A stretch of 64,000 nt of DNA from NCBI RefSeq assembly GCF_026151205.1, contig NC_087080.1:3017096-3081095 (forward strand), read 5' to 3'. Below, piece by piece: positions 33,345 to 44,400 of this stretch. A program made the position numbers and the translations under genes. Below the pieces are notes generated by a model. It saw only the letters and a list, made by a program, of their open reading frames with translations. It had not been told where the DNA came from and did no database searches. The DNA comes from Bolinopsis microptera (lineage: Eukaryota; Ctenophora; Tentaculata; Lobata; Bolinopsidae). Each line of letters begins with the position of its first letter. The stretch's first letter is position 1.

Positions 33345-35373
33345 GTGATCACTGTGCTAATTTATAAGCTACGGCTGAGTGTAAGATTGATGTAGATTGC
33401 TGCCATGTCGTTTGGAAATGTTATGTTTGTCTGGATTTCGTTTGTGATAAATTGAAATTTTATAGCAAAATGCACCTTTAAAGAGATTTTTGTTTTATTT
33501 GTCTCTTGTACAAGGGTGAGTCTAAAGGAATGGAAATTCTGCCACGCGGAAAATGATAACCCGATATGACCACAACCCGAGAAAAAGGCTACCGTTTGCA
33601 TCGGAAACTCTACTTCGACAGAGACGCGCCCACCTCAACAACAACAAAGCTGGTAACAATTTCATACCCAAATTACGTGTTTGTAACGCGCTTAAACATT
33701 GAGCTATGAGAAATTTTCGCTAAAACTAATTTCTTAGATCACATGACGCGCGCGCGCATTCTGGTCTATGCGAATGAATAAAAAATTAATTCGTCGGATG
33801 AAAATACTTTACGATCCGTTTAGTTGATCGATTGTCTTCGACAGTACAATCGTCCCCGCACTAATCATGTCGAAAGAGTGAACGTATTCATCTGTGCGCG
33901 CTGTGTAGGCCACTACACAGATGAATACGTTCACTCTTTCGACACGTGCGCGCACTCCACGGATGAAAGGAGACATTGGACATACGTATTACGTTCCACT
34001 AAAAACGTTAAACTATAAACGCATTTTCCTCTTTATTTTGCCGGCTGGAATAAGAAAGGATATGCAAATTGCAACGTGTAGTATATCAACGACCATGTAG
34101 TCAACACTGTCTCACCGGGACCTAATTTTACTTTGAGCATGAGGCATGATCTGTCGCTGTACTTGATTTGGTTTGAATATTTTCCACTTTCACTGGTAAC
34201 CGATTTTCTTTATATTTCGAATCTGATTTCAGGTCACTTACTGTATGTAGCAGGTAGAAAGAGGGCCTGGCATTGCTGCATAGCTGATATTTCCTGACAC
34301 GCGAAAAGGGAATTATGCAAATTGCAACGTTTGACATGACCTAACCTGGCAGCATGGGGCGAACTTACAAACGCTCAGAGCCCCTCTCGTCTAGCCTGTA
34401 CAAATTTAAAATTCTTGGAGAGTGTCGAGTGATTTAATTTAGTGGGACCGTACTATGAAATGTTAGGTCTCGTGATGCGAGACAAAATAAAAGCATATGC
34501 ATCATTATATCAGCTGTGATCTATTTATCCGTCATTTTTAGTACTATTAGTATTTTACAATTGGGAATCTCATTTGCTAGGCACTGTCGATTTAGTTAAC
34601 TGGAGAACAATGGAAAGGAATAAAACACGGTATATTTGACAAATTTACATTGCATTTTCCAAGTAACTCGAAGTACAGTGTATAATTGTAACCGAAAAAC
34701 GTCAGAAAACAGCACTGCTAATAATATCACTATCAGTCGGAACTCTTATAATTTACAGTTTCACGCGCGACTTGGCACGTCACTTCTATTGTAACTTACA
34801 TCTTGGAGTTTCATTTCATTAAAAATCTGAATCTTAAAACTTAAATGATAAATCATAATCATTAATCTTTAACTGGTCGTATCAAGCCACACTAATTCCT
34901 CCTCAAATTGTCAGCTGATCATCTTCAATCATGAGGATCAAACTTAAAATAAAGACGTCTTGTAAATAAGATAATTGATCACGTTGTAGTAAGCTGTATG
35001 TTTAACATGCATAATAACTTTAAATTGTTCTGAATAAACCCCATCACCAACCAACGTCCACCTTAAAACTAAAACCATTCAAAAAGAAAATTTTGATCTG
35101 ATACATAAATTTGTAAGTAAGCAGGGGCTTTTTAAAATAGTCAAAATATTATAAAAATATTAAAACAGCTATTTGAAAGCAGTAATCTGAACCGAAAAAG
35201 GCTGTATAGCAATCTACATGACAAGAAATTCACATTCATTGCGCATAACAAAATGACTAGAACTAAATGTGGGAAAAAAGCGGTGCAACAAACGTAAACA
35301 GAGAATGATAACATATTATCCTGGAGATGTCCGAATGTCCGGAGTCCTATGCTGGGAGTCCTGGGTCCGGAGT
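33345..35373. other. Intergenic region between convergent 3' ends
   Basis: Should include the tomosyn 3' UTR (just below 35,374 on the minus strand) and, further left, the RUNDC3 3' UTR. No credible ORF. No AATAAA signal could be assigned to either gene with confidence. A perfect hairpin lies at 33,869-33,943. Confidence 0.5.
33869..33943. repeat. Perfect 28-bp inverted repeat
   Basis: Arms 33,869-33,896 and 33,916-33,943 (GTCGAAAGAGTGAACGTATT and on) are exact complements around a 19-bp loop. GC-rich CGCGCG flanks occur on both sides. Function unknown; a small foldback element is possible. Confidence 0.9.
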
Positions 35374-35499
35374 CTAGTGTCCGGCAGCAGCTTGTTCTCT
35401 GAGACGTTTAGCATTAGCGCCGAATGACCGGGCGCCCTCCATAAGTGTGGTAGATTTGTTCTCCAGTGTTTCCAACTTCTCACCTCTCTCCTCAGTAGC
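35374..35499 (-). CDS. STXBP5: Tomosyn last exon, R-SNARE motif
   Basis: The exon encodes 41 residues, starting ATEERGEKLETLENK and ending KRLREQAAAGH before TAG (35,376-35,374). The Arg of ERG aligns with the zero-layer Arg of VAMP (LERDQKL). Hydrophobic heptads follow (L, L, L, M, F, A, L). Known tomosyns end with an aromatic KDKKWYQF-like tail; here the tail is short and Ala-rich. The motif lets tomosyn enter a SNARE bundle in place of synaptobrevin. No transmembrane segment follows. Confidence 0.88.
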   Translation of the reverse strand, partial: ATEERGEKLETLENKSTTLMEGARSFGANAKRLREQAAAGH

Positions 35500-38400
35500 C
35501 TAGCAGGGGGTTTGTTAGCAAATACTAGTGTGTTGTAACCCTGGATACTCAAGTAAAGGCACCAGTTTTTAATATGGGCCAGTGATTCAGCTAAATAAAA
35601 ACTTAACGATATACATTTTATTTGAATTCAGTGTTTGAAGGTGTTATAACTAATAAACAAGGTTAAATAACAGGAGTGCATTTAAAAATTAAGTTAAGAT
35701 GGAAGAGCACAATAACTGAGAGGATAGGTTGATACACAAAACATAATTAAAACTGGCTTGGTTGATGTTCCAAAGAGATGTTGGGGATCATCAATTGAGC
35801 ATGCTCGAAAAGGTATATCGGAAAAGTACGATCCTTGCATAAACAAGACACACCAAGTGCACAAATTAGAGAGAAAAAACGCGAAATTGTTGTAAATTCG
35901 TGAAAATAATATTATATGAACCAGGGTAAATAAAGAAGAGCGAAAAAAGGATCAGAAATTTCATGAAACAAATTATATCATGCAGGATTTACAATCTAAA
36001 TGATCACGATGGATATTTATTGGTATTGGTATTGGTAGAAGCAAAAGACATTACTACTATTATAATTTTGATGTAATGATTGGTTATTAAAAGAGTACAT
36101 TTCCTTATCTCATAACCTAGATAAGACACCAAGTCTACAGATTTCTTGTTTCACATGCTTTATATATACAGATTACAGACACTGTTGATGCACTCTTTAT
36201 TTACCCATATTGCAAGGTTTATACACCTTGGAAGGATAGGTTTTGGTGTCGGTTCTTGTTACCCCTATTGCTTGAATACGCAAATTGCTGGAAGATTTTC
36301 TGGTTTTAGGGATTTAATGATAATTATTAAATGGTATTATTGTTATTGCTCGATTTAACTCGAGGGCTCCTTAGACCAGCGAGTGTTCGAGTAATGAGAT
36401 AAACTGCTTAAACAAACCCAATATCACTCAGAGTCAATACCTGTACAGCTAGAGTGAATCTTAACTCCGTAACTCAGCGCCAGTATACTTACTAGACACT
36501 ATATTCAGAAACAATACCAACGCCCGGTAGAAAGGACACATTAAGTAACACACCAAGACTCAGAAAATACCGTTATTTAAAGTAAAACCAGCCCTAGTTA
36601 TACTTAGAAGATACCAAACTAAAACCTGGTAAACTCCGGTTACATACAGACTAGATACTTGACAATGATATTGCGCACTACACCTATGTACAGTACATCT
36701 ATTACTCGCGGCTTATACCCCGGCTTCTCCAACTTCTCCTACAAGTGGTTTAATAACCGTGTCGTTATAATCTCAGTTAGATTAGTTAAGTTTATAAGTT
36801 AACTAAATCTTATTTATCCTTAATCATTCATAATGAGCTTAATTTCGATCAGGATATTTTGAATGACCCCAAGGTCTCGTGGTCCCCAATGTTTCAGGTA
36901 GTAGAGATTAAATTACCTTGTTGGTGCGATCTAAACTGTTGACAGTAAGTTTAGGTTGGTTGTTGTGATTAGAGTTGCTGACTGGAGGTGGTTTGGGGGG
37001 CTGTTCAGCACTCTCCTCAGTCGCTGGTAGATCGTTTATACTGTTCTTACTTCCGGACTTAAAGAACCCTGTGGGAGGTAGGGACTGTGTTGGGGTACTC
37101 AGTTGGTTTGTTATTAGGGGTCGTTTATAAATTATGTAATCGCTGAGTGTTAGGGTATTCAGTTGGTTTGTTATTAGGGGTCGTTTATAAATTATGTAAT
37201 CGCTGAGTGTTAGGGTATTCAGTTGGTTTGTTATTAGGGGTCGTTTATAAATTATGTTATCGCTGAGTGTTAGGGTATTCAGTTGGTTTGTTATTATGGG
37301 TCGTTTATAAATTATGTAATCGCTGAGTGTTGGGGTATTCAGTTGGTTTGTTATTAGGGGTCGTTTATAAATTATGTTATCGCTGAGTGTTAGGGTATTC
37401 AGTTGGTTTGTTATTAGGGGTCGTTTATAAATTATGTTATCGCTGAGTGTTAGGGTATTCAGTTGGTTTGTTATTATGGGTCGTTTATAAATTATGTTAT
37501 CGCTGAGTGTTAGGGTATTCAGTTGGTTTGTTATTAGGGGTCGTTTATAAATTATGTTATCGCTGAGTGTTAGGGTATTCAGTTGGTTTGTTATTAGGGG
37601 TCGTTTATAAATTATGTTATCGCTGAGTGTTAGGGTATTCAGTTGGTTTGTTATTAGGGGTCATTTATAAATTATGTTATCGCTGAGTGTTAGGGTATTC
37701 AGTTGGTTTGTTATTAGGGGTCGTTTATAAATTATGTTATCGCTGAGTGTTAGGGTATTCAGTTGGTTTGTTATTAGGGGTCGTTTATAAATTATGTTAT
37801 CGCTGAGTGTTGGGGTATTCAGTTGGTTTGTTATTAGGGGTCGTTTATAAATTATGTTATCGCTGAGTGTTAGGGTATTCAGTTGGTTTGTTATTATGGG
37901 TCGTTTATAAATTATGTTATCGCTGAGTGTTGGGGTATTCAGTTGGTTTGTTATTAGGGGTCGTTTATAAATTATGTTATCGCTGAGTGTTAGGGTATTC
38001 AGTTGGTTTGTTATTATGGGTCGTTTATAAATTATGTTATCGCTGAGTGTTGGGGTATTCAGTTGGTTTGTTATTAGGGGTCGTTCATAAATTATGTTAT
38101 CGCTGAGTGTTAGGGTATTCAGTTGGTTTGTTATTATGGGTCGTTTATAAATTATGTTATCGCTGAGTGTTGGGGTATTCAGTTGGTTTGTTATTAGGGG
38201 TCGTTTATAAATTATGTTATCGCTGAGTGTTAGGGTATTCAGTTGGTTTGTTATTAGGGGTCGTTTATAAATTATGTAATCGCTGAGCGTTGGGGTATTC
38301 AGTTGGTTTGTTATTAGGGGTCGTTTATAAATCATGTAATCGCTGAGCGTTGGGGTATTCAGTTGGTTTGTTATTAGGGGTCGTTTATAAATTATGTTAT

Positions 38401-41400
38401 CGCTGAGTGTTGGGGTATTCAGTTGGTTTGTTATTATGGGTCGTTTATAAATTATGTAATCGCTGAGTGTTGGGGTATTCAGTTGGTTTGTTATTAGGGG
38501 TCGTTTATAAATTATGTAATCGCTGAGTGTTGGGGTATTCAGTTGGTTTGTTATTAGGGGTCGTTTATAAATTATGTTATCGCTGAGTGTTAGGGTATTC
38601 AGTTGGTTTGTTATTATGGGTCGTTTATAAATTATGTTATCGCTGAGTGTTGGGGTATTCAGTTGGTTTGTTATTAGGGGTCGTTCATAAATTATGTTAT
38701 CGCTGAGTGTTAGGGTATTCAGTTGGTTTGTTATTATGGGTCGTTTATAAATTATGTTATCGCTGAGTGTTGGGGTATTCAGTTGGTTTGTTATTAGGGG
38801 TCGTTTATAAATTATGTTATCGCTGAGTGTTAGGGTATTCAGTTGGTTTGTTATTATGGGTCGTTTATAAATTATGTTATCGCTGAGTGTTGGGGTATTC
38901 AGTTGGTTTGTTATTAGGGGTCGTTTATAAATTATGTTATCGCTGAGTGTTAGGGTATTCAGTTGGTTTGTTATTATGGGTCGTTTATAAATTATGTTAT
39001 CGCTGAGTGTTGGGGTATTCAGTTGGTTTGTTATTAGGGGTCGTTCATAAATTATGTTATCGCTGAGTGTTAGGGTATTCAGTTGGTTTGTTATTATGGG
39101 TCGTTTATAAATTATGTTATCGCTGAGTGTTGGGGTATTCAGTTGGTTTGTTATTAGGGGTCGTTTATAAATTATGTTATCGCTGAGTGTTAGGGTATTC
39201 AGTTGGTTTGTTATTAGGGGTCGTTTATAAATTATGTAATCGCTGAGCGTTGGGGTATTCAGTTGGTTTGTTATTAGGGGTCGTTTATAAATCATGTAAT
39301 CGCTGAGCGTTGGGGTATTCAGTTGGTTTGTTATTAGGGGTCGTTTATAAATTATGTTATCGCTGAGTGTTGAGGTATTCAGTTGGTTTGTTATTATGGG
39401 TCGTTTATAAATTATGTAATCGCTGAGTGTTGGGGTATTCAGTTGGTTTGTTATTAGGGGTCGTTTATAAATTATGTAATCGCTGAGTGTTGGGGTATTC
39501 AGTTGGTTTGTTATTAGGGGTCGTTTATAAATTATGTTATCGCTGAGTGTTGGGGTATTCAGTTGGTTTGTTATTATGGGTCGTTTATAAATTATGTAAT
39601 CGCTGAGTGTTGGGGTATTCAGTTGGTTTGTTATTAGGGGTCGTTTATAAATTATGTAATCGCTGAGTGTTGGGGTATTCAGTTGGTTTGTTATTAGGGG
39701 TCGTTTATAAATCATGTAATCGCTGAGGGGGAGGAGGGGGTTTCTGAATATGATTACGCTAGTGTAATGTTTGCACAATATGTAAAACTGATTACGGAGG
39801 GGGGAGGATTGCAAATTGATCATCAACAAGTAATTGCGTAATATGTGAACGACCCTAATATAACAGCACAATAAAATTACTGAGTCAAGTAAAAATATGC
39901 TGTGATTAATTTTTGATTTATATGAAATTTAATCGTGATTTACAGAACCATTGAGAAATAACCAACCTAGGCCGGCGTTCTTGACACCCTCAAAAGCTTC
40001 AACTAGCGAACTGCGGCGTCGACCACTACGAGATCCTGACTCACTCTAAATATAATGTATCGTTAATATATTCAGTTATGCTACAAGTTAATAAAACCTG
40101 AGATTGAGTAGCATAAAAAGTTATATCTATATCGGAGTGACGTAGTTGAAAATTTTGAACAAACCAATATATGGATTTCTATTTTTAATCGCATAAAATT
40201 CTGATGAGAATAATTTCGAATCTACTGAAAGATTTTGCCGTTTGGTTAAAGCTCATGACATGGCAAGTCTGGCTCCAAAAGTTCAGGAAGCTGGTAAAAC
40301 AAATTCCTGCCAGAACATACCAACATGCCAACATACCAACATGCCAACATACCAACATACCCACATACCAACATACTAACATACCAACATACCCACATAC
40401 CAACATACCAACATACCAACATACCAACATGCCAACATACCAACATACCAACATACCAACATACCAACATACCAACATACCAACACACCAACATACCAAC
40501 ATACCAACATACCAACATACCAACATACCAACACACCAACATACCAACATACCAACATACCAACATACCAACATACCAATATACCAACATACCCACATAC
40601 CAACATACCAACATACCAACACACCAACATACCAACATACCAACATACCAACATGCCAACATACCAACATACCAATTATCTAATAAACCTACCTGTTTGT
40701 CTAAGTCACTATCCATGCTGCCCTCAGGACTAAACAACTCTGGAGATGCGGGATAGTCTGCGTCTGATCTGTCAGCTAGAGCTGTAAAATTAGAGGTTAC
40801 AAGGTTGCAGGTTTGTAAAATTATAGGTTACAAGGTTGCAGGTTTGTAAAATTAGAGGTTGCAAGGTTGCAGGTTTGTAAAATTACAGGTTACAAGGTTG
40901 CAGTTTTGTAAAGATATAGGTTACAAGGTTGCAGGTTTGTAAAATTACAGGTTACAAGGTTGCAGGTTTGTAAAATTACAGGTTACAAGGTTGCAGGTTT
41001 GTAAAATTATAGGTTACGAGGTTGCAGGTTTGTAATATTATAGGTTACAAGGTTGCAGGTTTGTAAAATTATAGGTTACAAAGTTGCAGGTTTGTTAAAT
41101 TATAGGTTACAAGGTTGCAGGTTTGTAAAATTACAGGTTACAAGGTTGCAGGTTTGTAAAATTACAGGTTACAAGGTTGCAGGTTTGTAAAATTATAGGT
41201 TACGAGGTTGCAGGTTTGTAATATTATAGGTTACAAGGTTGCAGGTTTGTAAAATTATAGGTTACAAGGTTGCAGGTTTGTTAAATTATAGGTTACAAGG
41301 TTGCAGGTTTGTAAAATTACAGGTTACAAGGTTGCAGGTTTGTAAAATACAGGTCACAAGGTTGCAGGTTTGTAAAATTATAGGTTACGAGGTTGCAGGT

Positions 41401-44400
41401 TTGTAATATTATAGGTTACAAGGTTGCAGGTTTGTAAAATTATAGGTTACAAGGTTGCAGGTTTGTAAAATTACAGGTTATTAAGTTGCAGATTTGATTG
41501 TATCTTAGTTAGTTAGAAATAAGATATTCTTTGTAGAATAGCTCAAGGAAGTCTAAACGTGTGGTGAAACGTGATTGGAAAAAGAGGGGTTAAATATGGA
41601 ATAAATAAATCTTTTCATAGACTCGACTACAACTGAGCCGAGGAAGCAAGCGACTTAGCTCGTATCAACGATAAGCCCCTGCTACGAACTAATTTAGGAA
41701 CAGAACACAACCAGAATACAACCAGCTTGCAACTGAACTAAAGAATCCCATACGGTTTAAATAAGCTTGATATGTGGTAAAGTAGTATCAATTCCAAGTA
41801 GTTTCACTGCTCGGTATTTATTTCAGGCTGAGTAATGCAGTGAAATGTTAATCTAACTCAAAAATCAATTTAATGCCCTACCACTGTCGGTAGCTCAAAT
41901 ACTAGATCAGCTCCCAAAGAGAAATTTGACATTATTAAGAAAAATAAAACTTAATATTTCAGGAGCAGAACTCAATGTTGCAAATTGGGACAACTTTTAA
42001 AGTCCGAGGAGTGTTAAACGCGAGGGTATTAGACTAAACAAAAAAGAGTAATCAAAATACGCCGTTTAACAAACTCGTGAAAAATCAAATGTTACCCAGA
42101 CCAGAAGTGACTGCAAATTGTAAAATAACAGACAATGCAAAAGATATATTTAGATATCATGTCCTGACTACACGGGAGTAGCACTGACTGGGAGCCGGTT
42201 CAAAACAATGTTTTGAGTAGAAGCTGTGACGTCACGATGCGCTTCCAATCATATTACGAGTATTAGCACGTGCTCCCAGCGCCGCTACCAAGAAACATGT
42301 TGAATTGGAGCACTTTAGCACGTGCTTCGTGTGGACAGAAAGGGAGGGAGCACGGATGACGGTCGAGACAACTCTCGTTACTACTTCAAACTTTATTAAT
42401 GCTTATTATAAAACTAAGTATAGTTTTGAGCATTATATCTGACTGCCTCCATGACATCAGCTCTATAAACTTTAAAAGAACAAAACCAAAAAACATTTAG
42501 ATGGTGCGTTCTGGCCATTTATCATCTAATAAAATATATAAACTAATGAAAGATATAACTCCGGCCAAGGGGTTCATGATTGGTTGACCATGATCACGTG
42601 ACGATTTTCACTTCATTAAATGAATGGTGGAATGAAGCACCTCAGAGATTGCATCGAGACAGGTTCATTTCACATGAACGGTAGAGCTGGAGGGTTACTA
42701 ATTGGAGGGAGGGGACACACCTGTTCTCATATTCAGAATATTACAGTTTGAGTTGTGCACAGGACAATAGGCTAATAGCTATGAGAAGACCTAAACTAAG
42801 GACTGACAAGACAAGGGACAATAGTGGGGTAACTGAGGGTACACTTCAAAATGAAACACAACTCGGTCCTCAATAATCAAGCTTACTGAGCTTGATTATT
42901 GAGGAGGAATAAAGCTCTGGCAGCTAAGTTTCCGGTAAGTTTGGTCGAGTGAAGGCACGCCCCAACCTGAAGTATCACACACACATGATAATGGTTTTAA
43001 GCTAATATGGGGCCTGAGCAGCAGCTGGCAGGGGTGCGACCTGTACAATTACTTGCTATATGTAGCACACTTTAGTAAAGCTTCACTACTCTTGGGGTAT
43101 GATTAAAGAATCTTTTGTTAAAAATACAGTCGAAATATGCTGGATTCAGGTATAAGACTAAGGAGGTAAGTTCTTAAAATAGTGGTGTAACAAAACTACC
43201 CTGCCCCAAGGATCCGCCCGACACCGACATTTTCTCTCAAATGGTATACATAATGAGAGCAAAGACACTGTAATCTCAAGACAAACCAGCCGCCATCTGC
43301 ACCTAATGATTCTGAAATTAAGTCACGTGGTCATGCCTCAACGAGATCATCACGTGACTTTTATTTTTGTGATAGGCAGCTAATGGTAATATGGTTCCCG
43401 TGATTGGCTGAAAATGCGCACGTGATTCTCTTAAAATTCGTTAATTGTTACAGGCAGGTAAACGTTCTTGAATCTCGAGTCGGTCAAACAAAATCGGTTT
43501 TTATCATGAAAGGGAATACCTTTTGGTGCCCATCCAGGGAAATGACCGAGCAACCTGTCACAATGGAAATACTTGGCACTCAGCCAGGAAATCATAATCA
43601 AGACTCACATAGTGGGGATCAAATAAGTTGTTATAACACACGCACAAAAAATGTTTTTACAGAAGTGGACCAGAGAAGAAGAAGAAGAAGAAGACGGCAT
43701 ATTTGCTACTTCTACCACCGCTACAGGCAAGCTGTCAAACAAGTACTGCGAGGTGAGCATGATCGGTGAAGTTTTGGCGCTGTCATTATAAAACTAATAC
43801 GAACTCTAATAACAGTGTCTGGTGCATTAAATTTTAAATTGGACAGAAAAATAGGACAGGTAGTTTAATACTCCGAGGGATCATAATTGCGAATCATACA
43901 ATATCGCACGAATAAAATCGTTAAAAATACCTGGATTTTATCATTGGTCTATTTTAATAGCTTTCAGTCGACGATCCTTTTAAGAAATTATCAAATCTGC
44001 TTTTAATGCACAACTGCTCAAAACGGCATGATATTATACAATTGATTCTAATATTGATATTCGATACCGAAAACAGATAAATATGATAATATTAGTATGC
44101 ATTACATTTATCATATTATATATTTATCATATTATATTTATCTTAAACTGTTAAAGTCTTTAAGATTGTAACTTACCGAGGTTGGGCTCATTTGTATTCT
44201 GAAATAATAATTATCATTAGTATCCACAAAAATTTCAACAAAACCAGGAAACAATATAAAAACTATTTCTGTAAAGTAGCAAGTGTTTAGTGAGCTTAAT
44301 GCCTGATGAAATGAGTAATTTCAAAAATTGTAGACTTTTCAATCATGAAGAGCTGTTGAAAGTATAAGGAATCCCAGAAGCAAAACATGGGAAACAGACA

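Noticed and set aside
37081-39727. Possible CRISPR-like array
   Set aside because: No unique spacers between repeats, animal genome context, and no cas-like genes.
37661-39871. 736-codon minus-strand open frame with a 20-residue repeat
   Set aside because: Entirely a 60-bp minisatellite in an intron. The unit length is a multiple of three and stop-free on that strand. No start context, no domain, and variants are not biased to third positions.
40314-40675. Interstitial telomere repeat
   Set aside because: The unit ACCAACATAC is not a TTAGGG-type or other known telomere unit.
40185-40756. Open frames of up to 163 codons on both strands
   Set aside because: Decamer array ACCAACATAC; open on both strands and in several frames. 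It overlaps real exon 25 only at its edge.
43404-43769. 121-codon plus-strand frame in tomosyn intron 24
   Set aside because: No recognisable domain, antisense to a large intron, and the C-terminal Arg run comes from a GAA microsatellite.
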